DNA of 64,000 nt, taken from assembly GCF_026241205.1 (NCBI RefSeq), contig NZ_JAPFQM010000001.1, positions 372,001 to 436,000 of the forward strand. Direction: 5' to 3'. The notes below the pieces were generated by a model that had not been told where the DNA came from, made no database searches, and saw nothing but the letters and a program-made list of their open reading frames with translations. Below, in pieces: positions 1-8,583 of this stretch. Position 1 is the first letter of the stretch; each line of letters begins with the position of its first letter. Made by a program: the position numbers and the translations under genes. This DNA comes from Thermomicrobium sp. 4228-Ro. Lineage in GTDB: Bacteria; Chloroflexota; Chloroflexia; Thermomicrobiales; Thermomicrobiaceae.

Positions 1-1
1 C

Positions 2-823
2 GAGTTCGCGCCGAACGCTCGGATCATCCACATCGACATCGATCCAGCGGAAATCGGCAAGGTGCTGAAGACGGAAGTTCCGGTGGTGGGCGACGCACGG
101 GAGGCACTGCGTCTTCTGCTCGAGGAAATCGAGCCACTGGAACACGAGGATTGGCTCAGCCAGATCCGGAGCTGGTATCGACCGATCCGCACCGAGCCGT
201 CCGGACCGGATGGCGTGCTGCAACCACAGTACGTGATCGCACGCCTGCACGCCCTCACCGAAGGCAAGGCTATCGTCACCACCGATGTCGGCCAGCACCA
301 GATGTGGACAGCCCAGCTCTATCGTTGTGACATACCCAAGCAGTGGATCAGCTCCGGCGGCCTCGGCGCCATGGGCTTCGGTGTGCCATCGGCGATGGGC
401 GCGGCGATCGGTCGTCCTGAGGCTGAAGTATGGGCGGTCGTCGGGGACGGTGGCGTCCAGATGACACTCAACGAGTTCGCAACCATCGTCGATGAGCAGT
501 TGAACGTAAAGGTGGCCATCATCAACAACGGCTATCTCGGAATGGTGCGGCAGTGGCAGCAGCTCTTCCACAACCGGAACTATTCCGAGACACCGATCTC
601 GAGCCCCGACTACGTGCTGCTCGGCCAGGCCTACCGCATGCCGGCCCGCCGCGTGACGCGGCCCGGCGAGGTCGATGAGGCCATCCAGTGGGCACGGTCG
701 TTCCGGGGACCGGCACTGATCGAGTTCGTGGTCAACCAGGAAGAGAACGTCTATCCGATGATCCCGTCCGGTGGTTCCTTCCGCGATATGATCGACGATA
801 CTCAGATCGAGGGGGAATGGTGA
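2..823 (+). CDS. ilvB: Acetolactate synthase large subunit, 3' part
   Basis: The frame is open from the left window edge, so this is the C-terminal part (about 273 residues) of the large catalytic subunit. The enzyme condenses two pyruvates to acetolactate, or pyruvate with 2-oxobutyrate, as the first common step of valine, leucine and isoleucine synthesis. The ThDP-binding motif is visible as GDGGVQM followed by IINNGYLGMVRQWQ, the usual GDG to NN spacing. The segment PISSPDYVLLGQAY and the ending match the ALS C-terminus. Its stop overlaps the start of ilvN, and ilvC follows, a classic ilvBNC operon. The FAD and N-terminal ThDP domains lie outside the window. Confidence 0.95.
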   Translation, partial: EFAPNARIIHIDIDPAEIGKVLKTEVPVVGDAREALRLLLEEIEPLEHEDWLSQIRSWYRPIRTEPSGPDGVLQPQYVIARLHALTEGKAIVTTDVGQHQMWTAQLYRCDIPKQWISSGGLGAMGFGVPSAMGAAIGRPEAEVWAVVGDGGVQMTLNEFATIVDEQLNVKVAIINNGYLGMVRQWQQLFHNRNYSETPISSPDYVLLGQAYRMPARRVTRPGEVDEAIQWARSFRGPALIEFVVNQEENVYPMIPSGGSFRDMIDDTQIEGEW

Positions 824-1344
824 CGGTGCGCAGCCATACACTCGTGGTGCTGGTCGAAGATAAGCCGGGTGTGATGAACCGGATCGTCAGCTTGTTCCGG
901 CAGCGTGGTTTCAACATCGATTCGATCGCTGTCGGTCACTCGGAGACGCCGGGGCTGTCGCGGATCACGCTGGTAGCGCAGGGGGATGACCGCAAGATCG
1001 AGCAGCTCGTCAAACAGCTGTACAAGATTCTCGAAGTGATCAAGATCACCGACGTCACCGACGACAACCCGATCCAGCGGGAACTGGCCTTGATCAAGGT
1101 GACCGCAACGGAACGCAACCGGAGCGACATCATCCGCCTGGTGACCGATGTCTACCAGGCACGCATCGTCGACGCGACGCCTGATTCGCTCGTGATCGAA
1201 GTCACCGGATCGCCGGAGAAGGTCGACTCGCTCATCACGATGGTGCGCTCCTACGGTATCAAGGAGATCGCACGCTCTGGCGTGATCGCCATGGCCCGCG
1301 GCGCTCGCGTCGTTGCGCCGGCCGCACAACCCGTAGTAGCATGA
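817..1344 (+). CDS. ilvN: Acetolactate synthase small regulatory subunit
   Basis: This is a 175-residue ACT-domain regulatory subunit that binds the large subunit and gives feedback control by branched-chain amino acids. The N-terminal ACT domain reads HTLVVLVEDKPGVMNRIVSLF then RGFNIDS, the family signature; a second ACT-like half follows (ELALIKVTATERNRSDI). The ATG at 817 overlaps the end of ilvB by 7 nt and lies just behind a GAGGGGG tract; the GTG at 820 is an equally good start. The usual family length is about 160-175. The longer open frame back to 688 runs through ilvB and is not used. Confidence 0.95.
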   Translation: MVTVRSHTLVVLVEDKPGVMNRIVSLFRQRGFNIDSIAVGHSETPGLSRITLVAQGDDRKIEQLVKQLYKILEVIKITDVTDDNPIQRELALIKVTATERNRSDIIRLVTDVYQARIVDATPDSLVIEVTGSPEKVDSLITMVRSYGIKEIARSGVIAMARGARVVAPAAQPVVA

Positions 1345-1391
1345 CGACGATGCTGACATGATCGCTTGTCGGATGGAGGGCAAGAGAACCG

Positions 1392-2399
1392 ATGGCAACC
1401 ATTTACTACGATAAGGATGCTGATCTCAAGTACCTCGAAGGGAAAACGGTCGCGATTCTCGGCTATGGAAGCCAGGGGCATGCCCATGCGCAGAACCTGC
1501 GCGACAGCGGTGTCCAGGTCATCGTCGGTCTGCACGAGGGCAGCCGCAGCCGGGAGCGTGCCCAGAACGATGGCTTCGAGGTCGTGACACCACGCGAAGC
1601 CGCGGCACGTGCTGACATCATCTCGATGCTCATGCCCGATCATGTGCAGAAGGGGGTCTACGAGGAAAGCGTTGCTCCCGAGCTGAAACCGGGCAAACTC
1701 CTCATGTTCGCGCACGGCTTCAATATCCATTACGGACGGATCGTTCCCCCGGCTGACGTCGATGTCGCGATGGTCGCACCGAAGAGTCCGGGACACATCC
1801 TGCGTGACCTCTATGTTCAGGGTATCGGCGTCCCGGCTCTGCTCGCTGTCCACCAGGACGCCAGTGGTCAAGCCAAGCAGATCGCCCTAGCCTACGCCAA
1901 AGGACTGGGCTGCACCAAAGCGGGCGTCATCGAGACGACGTTCAAGGAAGAAACAGAAACCGATCTCTTCGGTGAGCAGGCCGTGCTCTGCGGAGGCGTC
2001 AGCCATCTCATTCAGGCCGGGTTCGAGACGCTGGTCGAAGCAGGCTATCAACCGGAGATCGCCTATTTCGAGGTCCTCAACGAACTCAAGCTGATCGTCG
2101 ATCTCATCTACGAGGGTGGCTTGAAGTTCATGCGGTACTCGGTGAGCGATACGGCCGAGTACGGTGACTACGTGAGCGGCCCGAAGATCATCGACGACCA
2201 CGTGCGCGAGACGATGCACCAGATTCTCCAGGACATTCAGACCGGGCGCTTCGCACAGCAGTGGATCCAGGAGAACGAGGCTGGGCGCCCCAACTTCTAC
2301 CGCCTGCGCGAGGAGCACCTCAAGCACCCGATCGAGGAGGTCGGCGAGCGGCTCCGCGCGATGATGCCCTGGCTCAAGCAGCGGCAAATTCCATCGTAA
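1392..2399 (+). CDS. ilvC: Ketol-acid reductoisomerase (NADP+)
   Basis: 335 residues, the length of class I enzymes. It isomerises and reduces acetolactate to dihydroxyisovalerate with Mg2+ and NADPH. The Rossmann motif [17 protein letters not shown] (residues 24-40) is present, as is the KARI core ([12 protein letters not shown], then [18 protein letters not shown]) with the acidic metal ligands. The N-terminus [15 protein letters not shown] is typical. It begins 47 nt after ilvN and is third in the operon. Confidence 0.97.
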   Translation: MATIYYDKDADLKYLEGKTVAILGYGSQGHAHAQNLRDSGVQVIVGLHEGSRSRERAQNDGFEVVTPREAAARADIISMLMPDHVQKGVYEESVAPELKPGKLLMFAHGFNIHYGRIVPPADVDVAMVAPKSPGHILRDLYVQGIGVPALLAVHQDASGQAKQIALAYAKGLGCTKAGVIETTFKEETETDLFGEQAVLCGGVSHLIQAGFETLVEAGYQPEIAYFEVLNELKLIVDLIYEGGLKFMRYSVSDTAEYGDYVSGPKIIDDHVRETMHQILQDIQTGRFAQQWIQENEAGRPNFYRLREEHLKHPIEEVGERLRAMMPWLKQRQIPS

Positions 2400-2413
2400 G
2401 CGACGGAGCGGCC

Positions 2414-2453
2414 GAGCGGAACGCTCCGCTGGTGGCCGCGGAGCGCTCCGCTC
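2414..2453 (+). terminator. Strong hairpin after ilvC, no T tract
   Basis: Arms 2414-2429 and 2438-2453 pair over 15 of 16 positions (GAGCGGA, one A-C mismatch, CGCTCCGC) around an 8-nt loop. No T run follows, so it may end the ilv transcript inefficiently, protect the 3' end or be processed. It lies 15 nt behind the ilvC stop and in front of the rpsO promoter. Confidence 0.5.
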
Positions 2454-2467
2454 GCGCTTCGCATGCC

Positions 2468-2495
2468 TTCCGACAGGAAACGTTTCTGCTATACT
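2468..2495 (+). promoter_or_regulatory. Probable sigma-70-type promoter for rpsO
   Basis: A good -10 (TATACT, 2490-2495) lies 16 nt behind a weak -35 (TTCCGA, 2468-2473), 60 nt upstream of the rpsO start. It lies after the hairpin that follows ilvC, so rpsO-pnp can be transcribed independently. Confidence 0.5.
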
Positions 2496-2555
2496 GCAAC
2501 TGTTGTGAGTGGAGAAGCGCTGATTGCGCAGAGCGATCGGGGGATTCGCACAGCG

Positions 2556-2825
2556 ATGGCGTTGTACAAGGCGCAAAAGGCTGCGATCATCGAGCAATTC
2601 CGCCAGCACGAGAACGATACAGGCTCTCCCGAGGTGCAGATCGCGCTTTTGACCGAGCGTATCAATATCCTGACCGAGCACCTGCGTGAACACAAGCACG
2701 ACTACCATTCACGCCGCGGCCTCATGAAGCTCGTCGGCCAACGACGCAGACTGCTGCGCTACCTGAAGCGGACCGATGCCGACCGGTACAAGGCACTCAT
2801 CGAGCGACTTGGCCTCCGCGGATAA
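2556..2825 (+). CDS. rpsO: 30S ribosomal protein S15
   Basis: Exactly 89 residues, the normal S15 length when the ATG at 2556 ([12 protein letters not shown]) is used; the open frame extends back to 2463, but that extension has no S15 similarity. S15 binds the 16S rRNA central domain early in small-subunit assembly. Signature stretches are [32 protein letters not shown] and LLRYL. pnp follows, the conserved rpsO-pnp order of most bacteria. S15 often represses its own mRNA, and the 60-nt leader could carry such a site, but none is recognised with certainty. Confidence 0.97.
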   Translation: MALYKAQKAAIIEQFRQHENDTGSPEVQIALLTERINILTEHLREHKHDYHSRRGLMKLVGQRRRLLRYLKRTDADRYKALIERLGLRG

Positions 2826-2860
2826 TCGCGGCGGCGGTCACAATACGGCTGATCACGTAG

Positions 2861-2952
2861 GGTGCAACGCGATCCGCCGCACCCACAACGGTCGAAAGCG
2901 TTCCCGCGCAGACCGGCCCAGGGTTCGACTCCCTGGGCCAATTCGTTGCACC
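2861..2952 (+). promoter_or_regulatory. Structured RNA element between rpsO and pnp
   Basis: Nested inverted repeats predict a branched RNA. A 9-bp closing helix pairs GGTGCAACG (2861-2869) with CGTTGCACC (2944-2952). Inside are a small hairpin with a GAAA tetraloop (2887-2902) and a perfect 9-bp hairpin (2915-2923 with 2931-2939) whose loop TTCGACT copies a tRNA T-loop. It lies in the pnp leader, where other bacteria carry RNase III-cleaved autoregulatory stems. That it works the same way here is inference. Confidence 0.55.
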
Positions 2953-2997
2953 GCATCCGAAATGGGCGAATCCTGACAGCCGGAGGAGTGTGAGAAC

Positions 2998-5367
2998 ATG
3001 CCACCAGTCATCCATGAGCGTTCGATCGAAGTCGCAGGCAGAACCTTGACGATCGAAACCGGACGAGTCGCCGAACAAGCGGACGGCGCGGTCCTCGTGC
3101 GGTACGGTGAAACCGTCGTGCTCACGACTGTCGTCGGAGCCAAACAACCGGTTGAGGGTATCGACTTCTTCCCCCTCACGGTGGAATACGAAGAGAAAAT
3201 GTACGCGGCAGGGAAAATCCCTGGTGGGTTTTTCCGTCGTGAAGGTCGCCCGTCCGAGCAAGCCATCCTGGCCGCACGGCTGACCGACCGACCGATCCGG
3301 CCACTCTTTCCGAAAGGCTATCGTAACGAAGTTCAGGTCATTTCCACCGTGCTCTCGGCCGACCAGGAGAACGAGCCCGACGTCCTTTCGATGATCGGTG
3401 CGTCGGCAGCGCTCACGCTTTCGGATATCCCCTGGTACGGGCCGGTCGGAGCGGTACGCATCGGCGAACTCAACGGCGAACTCGTCGTGAATCCGACGAG
3501 TCACCAGCTCCTCGAGAGCACGATGGACATCGTCGTCGCCGGCACAGCCGATGCGATCTTGATGGTCGAAGGCCAGGCAGACGAGATCAGCGAGGACCGT
3601 TTCATCGAAGCTGTTGTCCTCGCCCACGAAGAGATCAAGCGCATCGTCGCGATGCAACTCGAGCTGCAAGCCGTCGCGGGGAAGCCCAAGCGGGAGTTCG
3701 TGCCACCGCAGGAGAATCTCGCACTCAAACAGCAGATCGCCGAGTATCTCGGTGATCGTCTCCGCCAGGCTGTTTTCAACCCTGACAAGACGCTCCGCGT
3801 CGAGGCAACCGCAGCACTCCGCGAGGAGGTCATCGCTCATTTCGTACCGGCCGAAGCACAGCCCTCACCCGTTCCCATCGCGGGTGTCCCGACTACGAAA
3901 GAAGTCGGTGACCTCTTCGATTCGCTCGTGAAGGAGCTGGTCCGTCGCACTATTCTCGACCAGGGTGAACGTCCCGATGGGCGTCGCCCAGACGAGATCC
4001 GAGAAATCTGGATCCAGGTCGGTGTTTTACCGCGACCGCACGGATCGGCGCTCTTCACGCGCGGGCAGACGCAGGTGCTCACTGTCTGCACGCTGGGCAC
4101 GAAGGAAGAGGAGCAGTTCCTCGATACGCTCGGCATCGAGGAGACCAAGCGATACATGCATCACTACAACTTCCCACCGTTCAGTACCGGCGAGATCCGT
4201 CGCCTGCGCGGGCCGAGCCGCCGAGATATCGGTCACGGCGCGCTGGCTGAACGAGCGCTCCTCGCTGTCCTGCCGAGCGAGGAGGAGTTTCCCTACACGA
4301 TGCGCCTCGTCTCGGAAGTCCTCAGCTCCAATGGCTCGACTTCGATGGCCAGCGTCTGCGGATCGAGTCTCGCGCTGATGGACGCGGGTGTGCCGATCCG
4401 CAAGCCGGTCGCAGGCGTAGCCATGGGCCTGGTGACCGATCCGGAGACCGGACGCTATACGATCTTGACCGACATTCAGGGAATCGAAGATGCGCTGGGC
4501 GACATGGACTTCAAGGTCGCCGGGACACGCGACGGCATCACGGCCATTCAGATGGATATCAAGGTCATGGGCATCACGCCACAGATCATGCGCGATGCCC
4601 TCGAACAGGCACGTCGCGGGCGACTGTACATCCTCGACAAGATGTGCGAGGTGATCGACGCACCGCGGCCAGAGATGTCACCGTACGCGCCGCGCGTCAT
4701 CCGCATCAAGATCAAGCCGGAACAGATCGGGGAGGTGATCGGTCCGGGCGGCCGCGTCATCCGTGCCATTCAGGAGCAGACCGGCAGCAAGATTTCGATC
4801 GAAGAGGACGGCACCGTCTTCATCACCGCAGCCAACGAGGACAGCGCACGCCGTGCGGTCCGCGAAATCGAACGCCTCACTCGCGTGCCGGAGGTGGGCG
4901 AGATCTTCTACGGTCGTGTCGTGACGATCATCCCGTCCGGTGCCTTCGTCGAAATCCTCCCTGGCAAAGACGGCTTCCTGCATATTTCCGAAATCGCACC
5001 TGGTCGTGTCCGTTCCGTCGAGGATGTCCTCAAGGTCGGCCAGGAAATCAACGTCATGGTCATCGGCGTTCGCCCCGACGGGAAAATCAACCTCTCGCGT
5101 AAGGCGCTCCTCGAGAAGGAAGCGGCCGAACAAGCTGCCGCTACCGCAACCCCGGCCGATGGACGGAGTGCCCAGTCGCGGACACCACAGCGACCAGGAG
5201 CGTCCGGTAGTCGTCCCGACCGCCAGGGACCACCGCCAGGCAAACCGGAACCTCGGGGCCCGAACCGGCCAGCGCGGCCACAGGCCAAGCGCCCCGGACC
5301 ACCTCCCGGTCAGTACCGGATCGGGGACCGACTCAAGGAACTCCTCGGTGACGAGGACGCCAGCTGA
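2998..5367 (+). CDS. pnp: Polyribonucleotide nucleotidyltransferase (PNPase)
   Basis: 789 residues. This phosphorolytic 3'-5' exoribonuclease is a homotrimer and degradosome component. Two RNase PH-like cores flank an alpha-helical domain. The first core has FFRREGRPSE and LTDRPIRPLFPKGY; the second has FSTGEIRRLRGPSRRDIGHG and the catalytic region SSNGSTSMASVCG. A KH domain follows (GEVIGPGGRVIRAIQEQTG, about residue 575), then an S1 domain (VGEIFYGRVVTIIPSGAFVE). The last 80 residues form a Pro/Arg/Gly-rich disordered tail, longer than in E. coli and probably RNA- or partner-binding. The ATG at 2998 has a strong GGAGGAG site 8-14 nt upstream. Confidence 0.97.
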   Translation: MPPVIHERSIEVAGRTLTIETGRVAEQADGAVLVRYGETVVLTTVVGAKQPVEGIDFFPLTVEYEEKMYAAGKIPGGFFRREGRPSEQAILAARLTDRPIRPLFPKGYRNEVQVISTVLSADQENEPDVLSMIGASAALTLSDIPWYGPVGAVRIGELNGELVVNPTSHQLLESTMDIVVAGTADAILMVEGQADEISEDRFIEAVVLAHEEIKRIVAMQLELQAVAGKPKREFVPPQENLALKQQIAEYLGDRLRQAVFNPDKTLRVEATAALREEVIAHFVPAEAQPSPVPIAGVPTTKEVGDLFDSLVKELVRRTILDQGERPDGRRPDEIREIWIQVGVLPRPHGSALFTRGQTQVLTVCTLGTKEEEQFLDTLGIEETKRYMHHYNFPPFSTGEIRRLRGPSRRDIGHGALAERALLAVLPSEEEFPYTMRLVSEVLSSNGSTSMASVCGSSLALMDAGVPIRKPVAGVAMGLVTDPETGRYTILTDIQGIEDALGDMDFKVAGTRDGITAIQMDIKVMGITPQIMRDALEQARRGRLYILDKMCEVIDAPRPEMSPYAPRVIRIKIKPEQIGEVIGPGGRVIRAIQEQTGSKISIEEDGTVFITAANEDSARRAVREIERLTRVPEVGEIFYGRVVTIIPSGAFVEILPGKDGFLHISEIAPGRVRSVEDVLKVGQEINVMVIGVRPDGKINLSRKALLEKEAAEQAAATATPADGRSAQSRTPQRPGASGSRPDRQGPPPGKPEPRGPNRPARPQAKRPGPPPGQYRIGDRLKELLGDEDAS

Positions 5368-5403
5368 GTTCGCGTCAGAAAACCCCTGAAAAGGAACTCG
5401 CTT

Positions 5404-5432
5404 GCGGTCGAGCCGGGTTTTGGATCGACCGC
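5404..5432. terminator. Inverted repeat between convergent pnp and flippase-like gene
   Basis: GCGGTCGA (5404-5411) pairs with TCGACCGC (5425-5432) around a 13-nt loop, in the 75-bp gap between two convergent stop codons. A short T-rich stretch follows on the + strand. It is a probable bidirectional terminator. Confidence 0.45.
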
Positions 5433-5442
5433 TCTTGTGTCT

Positions 5443-6525
5443 TCATCGCTCGCTCGAGTCGAGAAGCTGTGCGACCACCGCTCCCTGGCGCGGTTGCAGT
5501 GGAAGGAACCGTAGAACCTTTCTCTGCAGCCACAGGAGCGCAGCACAGCCGCTCAGGACACCGAACCAGAGGGTACCGAAGCGGATCAGCACGGTCGCCG
5601 TCGCTGCCTCAGCGGGCGTCATCCCAGGGCGAAGGAGCAACAGCAATCCAGTGATTCCCGCCTCCGCCGCCCCAAGACCGCCAGGAAGCAGGGACAACGC
5701 TCCTGCGATCGACGAGACAGAGAGAACGAACGTCGCCACTGCCAAGAGTTCGACGCTCGGTTCAGCTCCGACACCGATCAGGATGACGAACAAGCCGAGA
5801 CATTCCAGCGACCACGAGAAGATGCTCAAGCCGCTCGTGGCCACCAGCCGACGCCAGCGAAGAATCGCCCGCGTTGCATCGTAGAGCCCATTCAGTGCCT
5901 CCGCCCGGCTCCGCAAGAGCGGTGCGCGCGCAGCGAGTCGCAAGAACGGGCGCGCGACGCGTTCCTCCTGGACCAACCACAATCCAGCCAGCACCATCCC
6001 AGCGAGCACCACGAGCGGCTGCCAACCACCGAGCCCACCGAAGCCAGCGACGAGCGCGAGGATCAGCATCGCGATACCGTCCGTCAAGCGTTCGACCGCG
6101 ACGACCGGCACCACCGGTGCGACCGGCCCGCCCCCCAGTCGTGCGACGAGGAACGCCTTGATCCATTCACCGACTTTCCCCGGTGTGATCGACATCGCGA
6201 AGCCACTCAAGAACACGGCGAGACTCTGCGAGCGCCGAAGGCGCGGCGCACCGACCCACCGCAGGTACAACTCCCACTTCACGAACCGGCAGGCGTAATT
6301 TCCCGCAGTCAGAAGGAGGACGAGTGGGAAGAGCGACCAGTCGAAGTGCCGCAAGGCCGGGAGCACCCGGCGGAGGTCACTGAGCACCATCAGCCCCGCG
6401 ACGATGACGATACCGAAGACGATACCGAGTACGATACGTCCCCACAGACGCTCGACTCCGACCGTCGCGTGCGACGTGGTTGGGCTGTTCGTTTCCTGCT
6501 GCACCACCTGTGCTACCCTTGTCAT
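5443..6525 (-). CDS. Lysylphosphatidylglycerol synthase-type membrane protein (flippase-like)
   Basis: 360 residues with about eight hydrophobic helices, matching the LPG_synthase_TM / UPF0104 family (membrane half of MprF, and stand-alone lipid or glycolipid flippase-like proteins). Family features are FVKWELYLRW, FLSGFAMSITPGKVGEWIKAFL and SLLPGGLGAAEAGITGLLLLL. There is no C-terminal aminoacyl-transferase domain, so lysyl transfer to lipid is unlikely. Export or flipping of a lipid-linked molecule is the usual guess for stand-alone members. It is divergent from the LarE-like gene with only 32 bp between starts, so the two promoters must overlap or lie in coding sequence. Confidence 0.8.
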   Translation of the reverse strand: MTRVAQVVQQETNSPTTSHATVGVERLWGRIVLGIVFGIVIVAGLMVLSDLRRVLPALRHFDWSLFPLVLLLTAGNYACRFVKWELYLRWVGAPRLRRSQSLAVFLSGFAMSITPGKVGEWIKAFLVARLGGGPVAPVVPVVAVERLTDGIAMLILALVAGFGGLGGWQPLVVLAGMVLAGLWLVQEERVARPFLRLAARAPLLRSRAEALNGLYDATRAILRWRRLVATSGLSIFSWSLECLGLFVILIGVGAEPSVELLAVATFVLSVSSIAGALSLLPGGLGAAEAGITGLLLLLRPGMTPAEAATATVLIRFGTLWFGVLSGCAALLWLQRKVLRFLPLQPRQGAVVAQLLDSSER

Positions 6526-6557
6526 CCGGTGCCGAAAAGGTACGATCGGAGCACCGT

Positions 6558-7406
6558 ATGCGAGACGAGCTCCGCGCCAAGTATGAACGATTGCTGGAAC
6601 GACTCCGAGCCCTCGGCTCGGTCGTTGTTGCCTTCAGTGCTGGCGTCGATTCGACACTCTTGCTCTACGCTGCTCGCCAGGCGCTGGGCGAACGGGTGCT
6701 GGCGGCCACCGGTCTTTCCGAGACATACCCCGAGGAGGAAATCGCCGAGGCGCGCCAGCTCGCCGAAGAACTCGGCGTCCGCCACGTGCTCATCCGGACC
6801 GAGGAGCTGACCGACCCACGTTACACGATGAATTCCCACCAGCGCTGCTATTTTTGCAAGAACGAGCTGTACGGGAAGCTACGCGCACTCGCGGCCGCCG
6901 AGGGATTCGCGGCAGTCGTCGACGGGACGAATGCTGACGACTTGCACGACTACCGCCCGGGCCTCCGCGCTGCTCGCGATCTCGGTGTCGCTCATCCACT
7001 GGCTGAGGTGGGACTGACCAAGCAGGAAATCCGCGAACTGAGCCGGGAATTCGGCCTCCGGACCTGGGACAAGCCCGCCTATGCCTGCCTCTCCTCGCGC
7101 TTTCCTTACGGTACGCCGATCACAGTCGAGAAGCTCAGACAGGTGGCGGCGGCGGAGCGAGCATTGCGCGAACTCGGCTTCCGCGGCTTTCGCGTTCGAC
7201 ACCATGACACACTCGCACGCCTGGAACTGCAGCCTGGGGACCTTCCGCGAGCCCTCGAGTTGCGGGAAGAGATCGTCGAGCGGCTGCGCTCGGTCGGATA
7301 CGAGTTCGTCACCCTCGACCTCGAGGGTTATCGAAGCGGCAGCTTCAACCGCGCTCTGCCCGAACGACTCGTCACGCATGGACGGGAGAAAGCTGGTAGT
7401 CGATGA
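6558..7406 (+). CDS. larE: ATP-dependent sacrificial sulfur transferase, LarE family
   Basis: 282 residues. It is a PP-loop ATPase with the motif FSAGVDSTLLLYAA near residue 24. LarE activates the carboxyls of a pyridinium dinucleotide with ATP/CoA and inserts sulfur for the nickel-pincer cofactor of lactate racemase. Cysteines occur in HQRCYFCKNELYGKL and in YACLSSRFPYGTPIT; the latter is the position of the sacrificial cysteine, so use of a Cys-derived sulfur or a cluster is plausible. larB, larC and larA are not in the window, so another sulfur-insertion role cannot be excluded. The ATG at 6558 gives the usual family length. The stop overlaps the next gene (ATGA). Confidence 0.8.
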   Translation: MRDELRAKYERLLERLRALGSVVVAFSAGVDSTLLLYAARQALGERVLAATGLSETYPEEEIAEARQLAEELGVRHVLIRTEELTDPRYTMNSHQRCYFCKNELYGKLRALAAAEGFAAVVDGTNADDLHDYRPGLRAARDLGVAHPLAEVGLTKQEIRELSREFGLRTWDKPAYACLSSRFPYGTPITVEKLRQVAAAERALRELGFRGFRVRHHDTLARLELQPGDLPRALELREEIVERLRSVGYEFVTLDLEGYRSGSFNRALPERLVTHGREKAGSR

Positions 7407-7711
7407 GCCTGCGCCTCAGTGAGCAGCCCGACGGTAGTCTGGAATTCTGGGTACACGTGCAACCACGAGCAGCGCAGACAACACTCGTCGGAATCCGCGA
7501 CGGAGCCCTGGTCGTCCGAATATCGTCACCGCCAGTCGACGACGCAGCGAACGAAGCACTCCGCCGTTTCCTCGCCGGGTTGCTCGACGTCCCGTATCGC
7601 TCCGTCACGATCACGGCGGGTGCCCGAAGCCGACGTAAGCGCGTGCGCGTCATGGGTATACGTGCATCGGTCCTCCGCTCGCGGCTCGGCGCATTCGACG
7701 CGAATGGCTAA
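7403..7711 (+). CDS. DUF167 family protein (YggU-like)
   Basis: 102 residues. It matches the YggU/DUF167 fold: WVHVQPRAAQTTLVGIRDGALVVRISSPPVDDAANEALRRF is nearly the whole signature region, with the typical ending VTITAGARSRRKRVRV. The function is unknown across the family. Its ATG overlaps the LarE stop by 4 nt, so the two are translationally coupled. The 3' end overlaps the convergent glycosyltransferase by a few bases. Confidence 0.88.
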   Translation: MSLRLSEQPDGSLEFWVHVQPRAAQTTLVGIRDGALVVRISSPPVDDAANEALRRFLAGLLDVPYRSVTITAGARSRRKRVRVMGIRASVLRSRLGAFDANG

Positions 7712-8583
7712 CGCTCGTCTTTCCGGATGAATCGCCGCAGCATCCACCATGCGGCGGAAAGACCGAGCAACGCCAAAGCACCAGCCCGGACCACCTGTGC
7801 GGATCGGGGTTGCGGACGACCACGCCCGAGCCCCTGTGGAGGTCGGTACCAGAGTAGCAGCCACCAGAGCTGGAGCACCTCCCGCATCGCCCGCAGGATG
7901 ACGCGCACACTGCCGCCTGAAGGCTCGCCGCTCAACCGTGGATAGTGGTGTACTCCCACTTCGACGATGGTGGCACCAGCACGCTGAGCTTTCGCGAGGA
8001 GTTCCGTATTGACCAGTGCCCCGTTCATGCGGAGATCGAGCGCACGGACGAGGTCGCCGCGCAAGACCTTGAACGCACAGTCGATATCACGCACGGTGAT
8101 TCCGAAGAGCAAACGCATCGCCGCATTGAACAGCGCAGCATAGACTAACCGGATCCAGGGATCGCGACGCCGGACACGGTACCCGGCTACGATATCGGCA
8201 TGCGGCAAGAATGGTGCGAGGTGCGCGAAATCCGCCGGATCGAACTGCTGATCGGCGTCCATGAACATGACGAGCTCACCGTGACTCGCCGCGAACCCCG
8301 AGCGCAACGCCGCACCATAGCCGCGATTGACCGGATGGTGAACCACCCGGATGCGTTGGTCTTCGCGAGCGAGCCGCTCGGCGATCTCATCGGTTCCGTC
8401 TCGACTGCCGTCATCGACGATAATGATTTCGAAGCGCTCGACCAATTCCGGGAGCACAGCCAGTGCACGTCGAACGACTGCTTCGAGATTCGCTGCCTCG
8501 TTGTACGCTGGCAGAACGAGCGAGAGGCTGCCACGCACTGGCAGCACTCCCGCCCGCTCACCGTCCACGCGCTGTTCCCTCAT
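7708..8583 (-). CDS. Glycosyltransferase family 2, polyprenyl-phosphate sugar type
   Basis: 291 residues. The GT-A fold begins LSLVLPAYNEAANLEAVVRRAL, followed by IIVDDGSRDGTDEIAERLA, the nucleotide-binding region, and MDADQQFDPADFAHL, the DxD metal site. The GYGAALRSGF segment and length resemble dolichyl/undecaprenyl-phosphate mannosyl- or glucosyltransferases. One C-terminal hydrophobic helix (ALALLGLSAAWWML) probably anchors it in the membrane. Its start overlaps the stop of the secreted FGYP/glycosidase gene (ATGA), so both are one transcript. The sugar and acceptor are not predictable. Confidence 0.88.
   Translation of the reverse strand: MREQRVDGERAGVLPVRGSLSLVLPAYNEAANLEAVVRRALAVLPELVERFEIIIVDDGSRDGTDEIAERLAREDQRIRVVHHPVNRGYGAALRSGFAASHGELVMFMDADQQFDPADFAHLAPFLPHADIVAGYRVRRRDPWIRLVYAALFNAAMRLLFGITVRDIDCAFKVLRGDLVRALDLRMNGALVNTELLAKAQRAGATIVEVGVHHYPRLSGEPSGGSVRVILRAMREVLQLWWLLLWYRPPQGLGRGRPQPRSAQVVRAGALALLGLSAAWWMLRRFIRKDER

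Noticed and set aside
2911-2952. tRNA or tmRNA suggested by a perfect T-arm-like hairpin
   Set aside because: No D-arm or anticodon arm of the right size and no acceptor in the right place. The stem runs 9 bp rather than 5 plus acceptor.
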